Assembly: GCA_963789215.1 (NCBI GenBank)
Contig: CAWBJY010000015.1
Coordinates: 124,001 to 188,000 of the forward strand
Direction: 5' to 3'
DNA from: Phormidesmis sp963789215
Lineage (GTDB): Bacteria; Cyanobacteriota; Cyanobacteriia; Phormidesmidales; Phormidesmidaceae
Length of the DNA: 64,000 bases
The notes under the pieces were generated by a model. It was not told the origin of the DNA. It was given only the letters and a program-made list of their open reading frames with translations, and did no database searches. Below, in pieces: positions 18,571-27,540 of the stretch. The stretch's first letter is position 1; the number at the start of each line of letters is the position of its first letter. Position numbers and translations under genes: made by a program.

Positions 18571-19551
18571 GTGGTTCAATTCCATATTCAAACAGACAGC
18601 GAAATACCAGCGTCTACGCAGCTGTACGACCAAATTTGGTTTGCGATCGCATCGCGCCAATATCCCCCTAGCTATCGCCTACCCAGTACGCGACAGCTCG
18701 CTATGCAAACCGGACTGCACCGCAACACCATCAGCAAGGTATACCGGCAGCTAGAAGACGCAGGCGTGGTAGAAGCCATGCCAGGTTCGGGCATCTATGT
18801 TCGAGCAGAAGGCACCACAGAAATTGTTAAGCCGGGTTCGCCACTGCTCGATAAGTTTCCAAAAGCACAAGAACTCGTAGAAAATAGCTTGGACGAGCTG
18901 CTGCGTCAGGGCTGCTCTTTGCACCAAGCCCGCGAGCTATTTATGACCGAAGTAGACTGGCGCTTGCGCTGTAGCGCTCGGGTACTCGTAACCATTAAGA
19001 AGGAAGACGGCGCGGGCGAGCTAATGGTGCGCGAGCTAGAACAGGCGCTTCAGATTCCAGTACAGCTAGTGCCGTTAGAAGAACTCGACCAGGTGCTGGC
19101 GCAGACGAGATCGGGTACTGTCGTGACCAGTCGGTACTTTATTAGTGAGGCGGAGGCGATCGCCGCCCCCAAATCCGTTCGTGTCATCCCTATCGACATC
19201 AACGACTACGTCGCAGAGCGTAAGCTTATCAAAGAGCTGCCCAAAGACACCTGCTTAGGCATTGTCAGCCTCAGCACGGGCATCATCCGCATTGCCGAAG
19301 TGCTTTCTTACAGTCTGCGCGGCGATGATATTTTAGTGATGACCGCACAAGCAGAAGATGCTCAGAAGCTATCGGCAGTTGTCCGCAGCGCTCAAACCAT
19401 TTTGGCCGACAACGCCAGCTACCCAATTATTAAGGAAGCCATGTTGAGCGCTCGGAACGATATTATCCGTCCGCCCGAAATTATCCGCTGTGGGAACTAC
19501 ATTGGTGAAAAATCTATTGAGCTACTAAAGCGCGAATTGGGATTGGATTAA
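18571..19551 (+). CDS. plmA: GntR family transcriptional regulator PlmA
   Basis: 326 residues. Residues about 8-77 form the GntR winged helix (PSTRQLAMQTGLHRNTISKVYRQLE, split here for reading), and the long C-terminal domain is the one peculiar to cyanobacterial PlmA (Sll1961 in Synechocystis), linked to plasmid maintenance, photosystem stoichiometry and, through published interaction work, a complex with PII and PipX. The GTG start is preceded by GGGAG at about 9 nt. It is divergent from the S1 gene, with 252 bp between start codons. The family match is strong; the regulon is not inferable. Confidence 0.88.
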   Translation: MVQFHIQTDSEIPASTQLYDQIWFAIASRQYPPSYRLPSTRQLAMQTGLHRNTISKVYRQLEDAGVVEAMPGSGIYVRAEGTTEIVKPGSPLLDKFPKAQELVENSLDELLRQGCSLHQARELFMTEVDWRLRCSARVLVTIKKEDGAGELMVRELEQALQIPVQLVPLEELDQVLAQTRSGTVVTSRYFISEAEAIAAPKSVRVIPIDINDYVAERKLIKELPKDTCLGIVSLSTGIIRIAEVLSYSLRGDDILVMTAQAEDAQKLSAVVRSAQTILADNASYPIIKEAMLSARNDIIRPPEIIRCGNYIGEKSIELLKRELGLD

Positions 19552-19607
19552 AAGAATCTCACCAGCTATCAGTCAGCTTTGTTAGTCCATCCGACAGCCA
19601 TCTCACT

Positions 19608-20180
19608 ATGGTTCAAGCGCTTGTCAAACCAGTTCTTCTAGCAGAATTTCTGGCGATGCCGGAAACTAAGCCCGCTAGCGAGTTTATCAACGGTCAGATT
19701 ATAAAGAAGCTGATGCCCCAGGGCCAACACAGTACGCTCCAAGGTGCATTGACGACCCAGATAAACGCTGCTACGCAGCTGCAGAAAGTAGCGTGGGCAT
19801 TCCCGGAGTTGCGCTGCACGTTTGGTGGACGTTCTATCGTTCCAGACATCGCAGTTTTCAGTTGGGCACATATTCCGACTAATGAAGATGGAACAGCTGC
19901 TAACCAGTTCAACCAACCGCCTGACTGGACGATCGAAATTCTGAGTCCGGGACAATCTTCAACTAGAGTCACGAGCAATATTTTGCACTGCCTGAATAAC
20001 GGGACTACGCTGGGCTGGCTAATTGATCCGGCAGAGCAGATAGTCCTGGTGTTTCAGCCTGGGCAGATTCCTTTGTCTTTAGAAGAGTTGGGCGATCGCC
20101 TAATTGTGCCAGCCTTTGCAAATCAGCTACAGCTCACAGTTCAAAACCTTTTTGGGTGGCTCAAAGTAGCGCAGAAATAA
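19608..20180 (+). CDS. Uma2 family endonuclease-like protein (DUF820)
   Basis: 190 residues of the PD-(D/E)XK Uma2 family, which is greatly expanded in cyanobacteria and without an assigned biological role. Visible core: SEFINGQIIKK, the acidic motif VPDIAVFSW, EILSPGQSS and the C-terminal LGWLIDPAEQIVLVF. The usual lysine after the E motif is replaced in the subgroup form TRVTSNILHCLNNGT, so catalytic competence is uncertain. It sits 56 bp after plmA on the same strand. A 13-bp tandem duplication begins at its stop codon. Confidence 0.87.
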   Translation: MVQALVKPVLLAEFLAMPETKPASEFINGQIIKKLMPQGQHSTLQGALTTQINAATQLQKVAWAFPELRCTFGGRSIVPDIAVFSWAHIPTNEDGTAANQFNQPPDWTIEILSPGQSSTRVTSNILHCLNNGTTLGWLIDPAEQIVLVFQPGQIPLSLEELGDRLIVPAFANQLQLTVQNLFGWLKVAQK

Positions 20181-20200
20181 AAGGCAATGATAAAAAGGCA
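20177..20200. repeat. 13-bp tandem duplication at the Uma2 stop codon
   Basis: ATAAAAGGCAATG (20177-20189) is followed directly by ATAAAAAGGCA (20190-20200). The first copy includes the TAA stop. Confidence 0.7.
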
Positions 20201-20221
20201 GGGTGTAGGCAAAACTAAAGG

Positions 20222-21100
20222 CTAGATGCTAGCCGGTAACTCAGCGCCAACTAAAAACGATTTCATTATCTTTAAATAATTATCTGCATCTTCCAGCATT
20301 GGAAAATGGGCCGTGTTTGGCATGAGGACATATTCGATGCGATCGCTCATATCAGCCGCTTCTTTCCCTAACTTAGCAGGCGTAATCTTGTCATACTCGC
20401 CAGAGATCATCAGCGTAGGCACCTTCAGCGACGAGAACGCAGCAGGCATCGCTTCGGTGGCATGCTTACTCACGGCGGCTTTGAGCGTGCCCATCGAGGT
20501 AGGGCCATCAGCCATTAAGAAGTCGTTGAGAAAAGCCTTCTTCTCACTGTAGGGAATTGAGCCTTTAAGAAAGCGCGACATAAACATCTGAGGGACGAGT
20601 GGAATTTTACCGAGCCACTTAGGTCGAAAGGCAACGACGCCACCGCCGAAAAAGTAAAACAGCTCGAAGGCAACTTTCTGATAGGGGAAGCTGCCGTTGC
20701 AGGTGAGGATAGCTTTTTCTACCCGTTCTGGATAGCGCTCTAGAAAATACAGACCAGCCGAGCCACCTAATGAGTGGGCATTCATATACACCGGTTTATC
20801 TAAGCCGAGGGCATCTAGCAACCCCAGAAGGTCATCTGCAAAGCTTTCTAGGGTGTCTAAAGATGGATCAGCGGCTAGAGATGCTGGAGTAGCAGGGCGT
20901 GATCGCCCAAATCCCCGCATGTCATAGAGCAAACAGTCATACTCGCCTTGAATAGCTCGTGCCGTCGTTTCCCAGTAGCGAGCAGACCCCGCCCAGCCGT
21001 GCAAAAACACCATCACCGGGCGGGAATAGTTGCCTGGATTATCCTGGCTCGAAATCCATTCATAGTAATGATTGACGCCATTAACGCTTACGTAGGGCAT
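20222..21100 (-). CDS. Alpha/beta hydrolase
   Basis: 292 residues with the alpha/beta hydrolase plan: oxyanion HGWAGS near the N-terminus, DMRGFGRS, nucleophile elbow NAHSLGG, acid in SGEYDKI and histidine in NTAHFPMLE. The elbow reads A-H-S-L-G instead of the common G-H-S-x-G. The substrate is unknown. It lies downstream of clpX but behind a terminator, so it probably has its own promoter. Confidence 0.85.
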   Translation of the reverse strand: MPYVSVNGVNHYYEWISSQDNPGNYSRPVMVFLHGWAGSARYWETTARAIQGEYDCLLYDMRGFGRSRPATPASLAADPSLDTLESFADDLLGLLDALGLDKPVYMNAHSLGGSAGLYFLERYPERVEKAILTCNGSFPYQKVAFELFYFFGGGVVAFRPKWLGKIPLVPQMFMSRFLKGSIPYSEKKAFLNDFLMADGPTSMGTLKAAVSKHATEAMPAAFSSLKVPTLMISGEYDKITPAKLGKEAADMSDRIEYVLMPNTAHFPMLEDADNYLKIMKSFLVGAELPASI

Positions 21101-21204
21101 GTATACTCACTTCATCTCTCTAGCAGAATATTCTCCGACTGAACGTAATTATAAAAAGCGCTGTCCGCCCGATGGTCTGCTGCACACAAAGCTTAAAAAG
21201 TAGG

Positions 21205-21240
21205 CAATAAAAAAGGCTAGCCCGAATAGGCCAACCTTTT
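21205..21240 (-). terminator. Terminator downstream of clpX
   Basis: On the minus strand, AAAAGGTTGGCC / GGCTAGCCTTTT with two mismatches and a short loop is followed by TTTTTTATT. It lies about 50 bp past the clpX stop, just beyond the 12-bp repeats. Confidence 0.8.
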
Positions 21241-21250
21241 CTTTTAGTTC

Positions 21251-21286
21251 GTGTTGATGTCCGTATTGATGCCCGATTGATACTGG
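21251..21286. repeat. 12-bp tandem repeat (3 copies) after the clpX stop
   Basis: Three contiguous imperfect copies: GTGTTGATGTCC, GTATTGATGCCC, GATTGATACTGG. They fill the space between the clpX stop codon (21290-21292) and the terminator. Confidence 0.85.
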
Positions 21287-21289
21287 GAA

Positions 21290-22627
21290 TTAAGCCGATT
21301 CAGGCTCAGGAATCGAAGTTGGATGCATGATTAGCTCTGCGGTCGAGCGATTTTCCACCATCTCTTTAGTCAAGACACACTGAGTCACATCGTCACGCGA
21401 AGGCAGTTCGTACATCACATCGAGCATAATTTCTTCGATAATGCTGCGGAGGGCGCGAGCACCAGTTTTGCGGTTGAAGGCTTCCTTGGCAATAGCAGCG
21501 ATCGCATCCGGCTGAAATTCTAGCTCCACATTATCCATCCGCATCAGCTTCTTAAACTGCTTCACCAAAGCATTCTTCGGCTCCGTCAAAATAGAAACCA
21601 GCGTACCCTCATCCAACGGTTCCACAATTGAAATCGCCGGGATACGACCAATGAACTCAGGAATCATGCCAAACTTCACGATATCGTCGGCCTCTAAGCA
21701 CTTCAGCGTTTCAACTGAGTTAACGCCCGTCTTAGCAGAGTCGCCCGACTGCACAAAGCCCATCGACTTCTTACCAATACGCTGCTCCACAATCTTATCT
21801 AGACCAACAAACGCCCCGCCGCACACAAACAAAATATTTTTTGTATCTATCTGAATACAGTCCTGATACGGATGCTTGCGTCCACCCTGCGGCGGCACAT
21901 TAGCAACCGTTCCTTCTAACATCTTCAGCAACGCCTGCTGAACGCCCTCACCCGAAACATCGCGGGTAATCGAAGGATTCTCACTCTTACGAGCAATCTT
22001 ATCAATCTCGTCGATGTAAATAATGCCGCGCTGAGCCTCATCTACATCTAGATCCGCTACCTGAAGCAGGCGCAGCAAGATATTTTCTACGTCCTCACCG
22101 ACATAGCCTGCTTCAGTTAACGTGGTCGCATCTGCGACTGCAAAAGGAACATCTAAAATCGTCGCCAGCGTTTGAGCTAGCAACGTTTTACCGCAACCCG
22201 TTGGGCCAATCATCAAAATGTTCGATTTTTGCAGCTCAATGTCGTCTTCAGGGTCATCCCCCTCTCCACCGTTCACAAAGCTCAGACGCTTGTAGTGGTT
22301 ATACACCGCGACAGAAAGCACTTTCTTAGCTTCATCTTGACCGATAACATGCTCGTCTAGGTAAGACTTAATCTCGCGGGGCTTAGGAATTTGGTTGAGG
22401 GCAAGCGGAGAAGACGACTTTCGCCTTTTCTCTGGATTTTGCTCGCGCCGGGGCGAAGGAGAGGCCACAGAAGAGCCAGAATCAAATAGCTCCTCGTCTA
22501 GAATCTCGTTACATAAATCAACGCATTCATCGCAAACGTAGACCCCAGGCCCTGCGATTAGCTTCCGCACCTGCTCTTGCGACTTACCGCAAAAAGAGCA
22601 CTTCAAATGGGAGTCGTACTTAGACAT
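21290..22627 (-). CDS. clpX: ATP-dependent Clp protease ATP-binding subunit ClpX
   Basis: AAA+ unfoldase that delivers substrates to ClpP. 445 residues. N-terminal zinc-binding domain with cysteines 10, 13, 32 and 35, then Walker A GPTGCGKT (141-148), Walker B IIYIDEIDK and the RKTGARALRSI sensor 2 region. The ClpP-docking loop carries Met-Gly-Phe (KKSMGF) where many bacteria have Ile-Gly-Phe. It follows clpP by 6 bp, so the two are certainly cotranscribed; the order tig-clpP-clpX is a widely conserved cluster. Confidence 0.98.
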   Translation of the reverse strand: MSKYDSHLKCSFCGKSQEQVRKLIAGPGVYVCDECVDLCNEILDEELFDSGSSVASPSPRREQNPEKRRKSSSPLALNQIPKPREIKSYLDEHVIGQDEAKKVLSVAVYNHYKRLSFVNGGEGDDPEDDIELQKSNILMIGPTGCGKTLLAQTLATILDVPFAVADATTLTEAGYVGEDVENILLRLLQVADLDVDEAQRGIIYIDEIDKIARKSENPSITRDVSGEGVQQALLKMLEGTVANVPPQGGRKHPYQDCIQIDTKNILFVCGGAFVGLDKIVEQRIGKKSMGFVQSGDSAKTGVNSVETLKCLEADDIVKFGMIPEFIGRIPAISIVEPLDEGTLVSILTEPKNALVKQFKKLMRMDNVELEFQPDAIAAIAKEAFNRKTGARALRSIIEEIMLDVMYELPSRDDVTQCVLTKEMVENRSTAELIMHPTSIPEPESA

Positions 22628-22633
22628 AGACAG

Positions 22634-23326
22634 TTAACCTACTGCGGTCAGCTTAGTATCAGAGAGCATTTTTTGAGTTACCACCTTGTCGATCAGGCCG
22701 TACTCCATCGCTTCCTCAGCAGACATAAAAAAGTCTCGCTCAGTATCCGCTTCAATTTTCTCCAAGTCCTGACCAGTATGCTCAGCCAGCATCTCGTTCA
22801 ATCGCTTCTTAAGATAAAGAATCTCACGCGCCTGAATCTCAATATCAGCAGATTGTCCTTGGGCGCCCCCAGACGGCTGGTGAATCATAATGCGAGAACT
22901 CGGCAAAGACATGCGTTTGCCCTTAGCGCCGCCCGAGAGCAAAAACGCGCCCATACTTGCAGCTAGTCCAAAGCAAATCGTCACCACGTCGGGGCGAATT
23001 TGCTGCATCGTATCGTAAATGGCCATTCCAGCGGTAACCGAGCCGCCTGGAGAATTAATGTAAATCTGAACATCCTTCTCAGGATCTTCAGCATCTAAAA
23101 ACAATAGCTGAGCCACAATAGAATCAGCCACATCATCCATCACAGGTGTGCCTAAGAAAATAATTCGCTCTCTTAGCAACCTGGAATAGATATCAAAAGC
23201 ACGCTCTCCCCGCCCAGACTGTTCAACAACCATCGGGATTGCGCCAGAGGGCTGACCGGTAAAAGAGCTACCAATGGGGGAGAACCCACCTGGAGTAACT
23301 ATCGACTTCTGACTAAATCTATCCAT
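22634..23326 (-). CDS. clpP: ATP-dependent Clp protease proteolytic subunit ClpP
   Basis: Serine peptidase that assembles into the barrel degraded-protein chamber of Clp. Catalytic triad visible as Ser124 (LAASMGAF), His149 (MIHQPSGGAQG) and Asp198 (DTERDFF), with the same spacing as E. coli 97/122/171. At 230 residues it has an N-terminal extension of about 27 residues before the usual ClpP start region (VVEQSGRGERAFDIYSRLL), as other cyanobacterial paralogues have. First of a clpP-clpX pair; 177 bp separate it from tig. Confidence 0.97.
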   Translation of the reverse strand: MDRFSQKSIVTPGGFSPIGSSFTGQPSGAIPMVVEQSGRGERAFDIYSRLLRERIIFLGTPVMDDVADSIVAQLLFLDAEDPEKDVQIYINSPGGSVTAGMAIYDTMQQIRPDVVTICFGLAASMGAFLLSGGAKGKRMSLPSSRIMIHQPSGGAQGQSADIEIQAREILYLKKRLNEMLAEHTGQDLEKIEADTERDFFMSAEEAMEYGLIDKVVTQKMLSDTKLTAVG

Positions 23327-23503
23327 AAACCTAAAGCAGCCGCCTTGTATACGTGCCTAATGTACCGCATCTCAGCTCAATCTTAAATTAAACCTTTAAA
23401 TCAGCCTTAGCTAACCTTTGAGCCGAAACGCGCTACCAATCTAACGAAGTCACCTCATTTTGACATTGATTGATCTATCGGAAATCCGTACTAGCTGTCA
23501 AAG

Positions 23504-25138
23504 CTATTTCTTCCCTTTAGATTTTTTATCCCCACCCTTACCCTTCTTCTTAGACTTCTTATCCTCACCGCCAGCTTTCTCTGCTTTAGGCTTCTTAGAT
23601 TTAGCCGGTTCAGTTTCAGCGACCTTGGTTTCGGCGGCTACTTCTGTAGATTCAGAGACTGTAGATTCAGAAACTGTCTCTTCGCTCTCAGGCTCAGCTA
23701 TCTCTTCAGCTTCAGGGTTCTCTACCGTTTCGTCAGCAACTTCTACAGACTCAACGTCAACGGTTCCATCAGATGCGATCGCAACATCGCTCTCATCAGC
23801 CTCCGCCTCATCAGGCACTAGCGATCCCTCAGGCACCAGTTCAACATTCGAGTTTTCCTTCAGCCACCCAAGAATTTTCTCTTTTAGCAAATCTTCGTTC
23901 ACAACCTGATTCAGCCGCTCCGGATCGACTTGGCTAGGATCATCCACCTCAGCCATCATCTCTTCGGTACGAGCTTTGACCGCTTCATCTGTAATTGCGA
24001 GCGATTCCTGCTTAGCAATCTCGCCCAGCGCTAACGTTCGATTCAAGCGCTCAACGGCCTCAGGCTTAGCATTCTCACGCATGTTATCAACCAAATCCTT
24101 GGTTAAAAACTTACTCAAGTCAATGCCCTGACGGCTCAACTGCATCGCTGTTTGCGTCACAATAAAATCAACTTCGCGCTGAATCAAGGTCTTCGGAATC
24201 TCAGCTTCAATATGCTTCACTAGCTCGTTGAGCAAAGCTTGGTCAATGTTCGCGTCCGTCGCATCCGTCGCCTCTTTCTGATAGCGCTCTTCTAAAGACG
24301 TACGCAGCTCTTCAAGCGTCTCAAATTCGCTGACTTCTTCAGCAAAATCATCGTCAACTTCTGGCAGCTCTTTTTCCTTCAGCTCTTTCAGCGTAATAGT
24401 GAATGTAGCTGGTTTGCCCGCTAGTTCCGCTTGAGGATAGTCTTCAGGGAAAGTGACTTCTACGTCCTTCTCTTCTTCCAAGCTCATACCTACCATGCCT
24501 TCTACAAAGCCAGGAATAAACTTGCCTTCGCTGATCTCGACCTGAAAATCCTGAGCGCTTCCACCCTCAAAAGCTTCCACTTCACCTTCAGCGTTCTCAG
24601 CTTTGCCAATAAAGTCCACAACGGCAACGTCGCCTTCTTCGGCAGCTCTGTCTTCTACAGGCACCAAAGTGGCCAGATTCTCGCGGTAGCCTTCTAACGT
24701 CTCATCGACGCGGCCTTCCTTAGGCTTAATCTCTTCGGCCTGCACAGAAAGCCCCTTGTACTCACTGAGCTTGACTCTAGGCGGTACATCTACAGAAGCA
24801 GACAGGGTAAAAGGCTCACCGGGCTTGTAAGTCCCCATCAGCTCCTCAAAATTTGACTGCAGCTGGTAGTTACCCAACGCATCAATTTCTTCTTGCTTGA
24901 TAGCTTTTTCGATTACGGACTGAACAATTTCTTCTAGCGCCGCCGCCTTAAGCTGCATCGTGCCAATGCGCTGGATCAGAATTTGGCGGGGTACCTTGCC
25001 CTTACGGAACCCAGGAATGTTGGCTGACTTCATGTAGTCACGCAACACTTTTTCGTAGCCCTGCTTAGACAAGTCTGCAGGGACTTCAATCTCCAGACCG
25101 ACTTGGCTATCGGGCAAATTTTCCTGAGTAACTTTCAT
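23504..25138 (-). CDS. tig: Trigger factor with long charged C-terminal tail
   Basis: Ribosome-associated chaperone and prolyl isomerase. Order: ribosome-binding domain with the signature IPGFRKGKVPRQIL (about 40-53), FKBP-like isomerase domain (about 155-250, EEGDVAVVDFIG), and the helical C-terminal domain to about 450. After that come about 95 residues unlike the standard protein: Glu/Val/Thr/Ser-rich, then a Lys/Gly-rich end (SKKKGKGGDKKSKGKK). Total 544 against the usual 430-480. Divergent from asd. Confidence 0.96.
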   Translation of the reverse strand: MKVTQENLPDSQVGLEIEVPADLSKQGYEKVLRDYMKSANIPGFRKGKVPRQILIQRIGTMQLKAAALEEIVQSVIEKAIKQEEIDALGNYQLQSNFEELMGTYKPGEPFTLSASVDVPPRVKLSEYKGLSVQAEEIKPKEGRVDETLEGYRENLATLVPVEDRAAEEGDVAVVDFIGKAENAEGEVEAFEGGSAQDFQVEISEGKFIPGFVEGMVGMSLEEEKDVEVTFPEDYPQAELAGKPATFTITLKELKEKELPEVDDDFAEEVSEFETLEELRTSLEERYQKEATDATDANIDQALLNELVKHIEAEIPKTLIQREVDFIVTQTAMQLSRQGIDLSKFLTKDLVDNMRENAKPEAVERLNRTLALGEIAKQESLAITDEAVKARTEEMMAEVDDPSQVDPERLNQVVNEDLLKEKILGWLKENSNVELVPEGSLVPDEAEADESDVAIASDGTVDVESVEVADETVENPEAEEIAEPESEETVSESTVSESTEVAAETKVAETEPAKSKKPKAEKAGGEDKKSKKKGKGGDKKSKGKK

Positions 25139-25449
25139 TTACAGATACGGTGGTAGTAATTAACGATAAAACACTTTAAGACTCAAGGACTATGCGCGTC
25201 TGAGAACTGTACGCTTACTTAAAACCGCATAGAGTCTAGGGATGCCTAGTGCAGTTGAGTATCATACACCTGAATTATATTGATTCTAAAGAAAGTTGAA
25301 TCGCGCTCACGAATCAAGATCATTTCAAAATCATTGAATAGCTAGATATACAGAAAGCCAGATATACGGATAATATGAGCACAGCCTGATACTTTTTTGG
25401 GCTGACATCCACAAGCTGTGGAGTCGCAGTCCAAGTCTGGAGGACACCC
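25139..25449. promoter_or_regulatory. tig/asd divergent promoter region
   Basis: No gene. A possible asd -10 is GATAAT at 25369-25374, without a clear -35. A two-copy imperfect 16-bp direct repeat (25340-25355, 25356-25371; three mismatches) covers that area. The asd ribosome-binding site GGAGG lies 7 nt before its GTG. Confidence 0.45.
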
Positions 25450-26490
25450 GTGCCTGACGCTTTCAACGTTGCCATTATGGGCGCTACTGGTGCTGTTGGC
25501 ACCGAGCTGCTCGCTCTGCTAGAAGAACGTAATTTTCCTATTAAATCGCTAAAGCTACTGGCTTCGCCACGATCGGCGGGCAAGCAAATTAGCTTTAAAG
25601 GAAAATCGCTGACGGTTGAAGAGACTAGCGCTGAGTCATTTAAAAACGTAGATATTGTGCTGGCATCAGCAGGTGGCTCTACCTCGAAGCAGTGGGCTAA
25701 AGCAATTGTTGAGGCAGGCGCACTGATGATTGATAACTCTAGCGCTTTTAGAATGGAAGCGAATGTTCCATTGGTTGTCCCGGAAGTGAATCCAGACGAT
25801 GCGAAAGATCACTCAGGAATTATTGCCAATCCGAACTGCACCACCATATTGATGAGCGTCGCTCTGTGGCCACTGCATCAAATTCAACCTATTCGCCGAG
25901 TTATCGTTGCGACCTACCAGTCGGCTAGTGGCGCAGGCGCTCGGGCTATGGAGGAAGTAAAGCAGCAGGCTCAGGCCATACTAGATGGCCAAACGCCACC
26001 AACAGAAAGCTTTCCATATCCGCTGGCCTTCAATCTGTTTCCCCACAACACGCCGATAAACGAGCAGGGCTACTGCGAGGAAGAAATGAAAATGGTGAAC
26101 GAGACGCGAAAAATATTTGGCGTTTCTGATCTAAGAGTGTCGGCAACTTGCATCCGAGTGCCTGTGCTCAGGGCCCATTCTGAAGCGGTGAACTTAGAGT
26201 TTGAAAAGCCGTTTTCGGTAGTTGAAGCTAGAGAGGCGATCGCACAAGCAGACGGTGTCACCCTCAAAGAAGACTGGGAAGCCAACTACTTCCCGATGCC
26301 GATTGATGCTAGCGGCGAAGATGACGTATTAGTCGGTCGCATTCGGCAGGATTTATCGCATCCAAATGGGCTAGAGCTATGGCTATGCGGCGATCAAATT
26401 CGTAAAGGAGCCGCGTTAAATGCGGTGCAAATCGCCGAATTGGTAGTTGCGAAGCAGTGGCTTAAGCAACCCACAGCAGTTTCTGCGTAG
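25450..26490 (+). CDS. asd: Aspartate-semialdehyde dehydrogenase
   Basis: Reduces aspartyl phosphate to aspartate semialdehyde, the branch point to lysine/diaminopimelate, threonine and methionine. 346 residues. NADP-binding MGATGAVGTELLALL at the N-terminus, catalytic cysteine in IANPNCTTILM, and the substrate-binding CIRVPVLRAHSEAV. Start GTG with GGAGG upstream. Followed by dapA, the next enzyme toward lysine, 68 bp away on the same strand; the pair with RNase J downstream is a familiar cyanobacterial arrangement. Confidence 0.97.
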   Translation: MPDAFNVAIMGATGAVGTELLALLEERNFPIKSLKLLASPRSAGKQISFKGKSLTVEETSAESFKNVDIVLASAGGSTSKQWAKAIVEAGALMIDNSSAFRMEANVPLVVPEVNPDDAKDHSGIIANPNCTTILMSVALWPLHQIQPIRRVIVATYQSASGAGARAMEEVKQQAQAILDGQTPPTESFPYPLAFNLFPHNTPINEQGYCEEEMKMVNETRKIFGVSDLRVSATCIRVPVLRAHSEAVNLEFEKPFSVVEAREAIAQADGVTLKEDWEANYFPMPIDASGEDDVLVGRIRQDLSHPNGLELWLCGDQIRKGAALNAVQIAELVVAKQWLKQPTAVSA

Positions 26491-26501
26491 ATTTATAATT
26501 C

Positions 26502-26529
26502 AGCGATCATTATCTAGCGATCATTCTGA
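26502..26529. repeat. 14-bp tandem duplication after the asd stop
   Basis: AGCGATCATTATCT (26502-26515) followed by AGCGATCATTCTGA (26516-26529), 11 bp after the stop codon. Confidence 0.85.
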
Positions 26530-26558
26530 GGTTTTATGACACACGACGAGTACTTATC

Positions 26559-27485
26559 ATGACGAGTTCTGATAGCGCTGCGCCTCACTTTGGCCGAGTG
26601 CTGACGGCGATGGTTACGCCTTTCTTACCCTCGGGAGAAGTTAATTATCCGGTAGTTGAAAAGTTTTCTAACTACCTGGTTGATCATGGCACCGATACGG
26701 TGGTGGTATGCGGGACAACCGGCGAGTCGCCCGCGTTGACGTGGGGCGAGGAGTATGAGCTGTTTAAGGTCGTGAAGGGGGCAGTAGGCGATCGCGCAAA
26801 GATCATGGCAGGCACCGGCTCCAACAGCACTAAAGAAGCTATAGAAGCAACCAAAAAGGCTGATAAACTAGGCTTAGATGGCTCCCTTCAGGTTGTTCCT
26901 TACTACAACAAGCCGCCACAGGCTGGTTTAAAGGGACACTTCGAAGCGATCGCCCATGCGGTGCCCGACCTGCCGATCATGCTTTACAATGTACCTGGAC
27001 GCACCAGCTGCAACCTTCTACCTGAAACCGTCGCCGAACTATCAAGAATTCCTAATATCGTCGCCATTAAAGAGGCTAGTGGGAATCTTGATCAAGTCAG
27101 CGAAATTAGTCGGCGCACTCGTCAACAGGGAACGGCTGATTTTGAAATCTATTCTGGAGATGACTCCTTAACGTTACCCATGCTCTCCGTAGGAGCGGTC
27201 GGCGTCGTCAGCGTAGCGAGTCATCTAGTAGGCGACAAGCTACAGCAAATGGTCAGAGCGTTTGAGTCGGGCCAAGTCGGTAAGGCAACTACCTTACATC
27301 TAGAACTTCTGCCGCTATTTAAGGCGCTGTTTGCTATCACTAGCCCCATTCCGCTAAAAGTGGCGCTAACATTGCAGGGGTGGGAAGTTGGCAAATGTCG
27401 GCTGCCATTATGCGAAGGGTCACCCGACTTACAGCAGCAAGTTGAAAAAGCGTTGATTCAGATGAATCTGCTAAAAGCAAGTTAA
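26559..27485 (+). CDS. dapA: 4-hydroxy-tetrahydrodipicolinate synthase
   Basis: Condenses pyruvate with aspartate semialdehyde, the first committed step of lysine and diaminopimelate synthesis. TIM barrel of 308 residues: VCGTTGESPALT near residue 50, the tyrosine in MLYNVPGRTS, the Schiff-base lysine in IVAIKEASGN, and YSGDDSLTLP. It uses the product of asd immediately upstream. A 13-14 bp repeat in three copies follows the stop, then a 613-bp non-coding stretch leads to rnj. Confidence 0.97.
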   Translation: MTSSDSAAPHFGRVLTAMVTPFLPSGEVNYPVVEKFSNYLVDHGTDTVVVCGTTGESPALTWGEEYELFKVVKGAVGDRAKIMAGTGSNSTKEAIEATKKADKLGLDGSLQVVPYYNKPPQAGLKGHFEAIAHAVPDLPIMLYNVPGRTSCNLLPETVAELSRIPNIVAIKEASGNLDQVSEISRRTRQQGTADFEIYSGDDSLTLPMLSVGAVGVVSVASHLVGDKLQQMVRAFESGQVGKATTLHLELLPLFKALFAITSPIPLKVALTLQGWEVGKCRLPLCEGSPDLQQQVEKALIQMNLLKAS

Positions 27486-27498
27486 GGGCTGCGTAGTA

Positions 27499-27540
27499 GG
27501 AGCAGATAACGAAGAGCGGATAAGAAGAGCAGATAGTAAA
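27499..27540. repeat. 13-14 bp tandem repeat (3 copies) after the dapA stop
   Basis: The core AGC(A/G)GATA recurs at 27501-27508, 27515-27522 and 27528-27535 within otherwise similar GAAGAGC-GATA units. It begins 13 bp after the stop codon. Confidence 0.75.
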
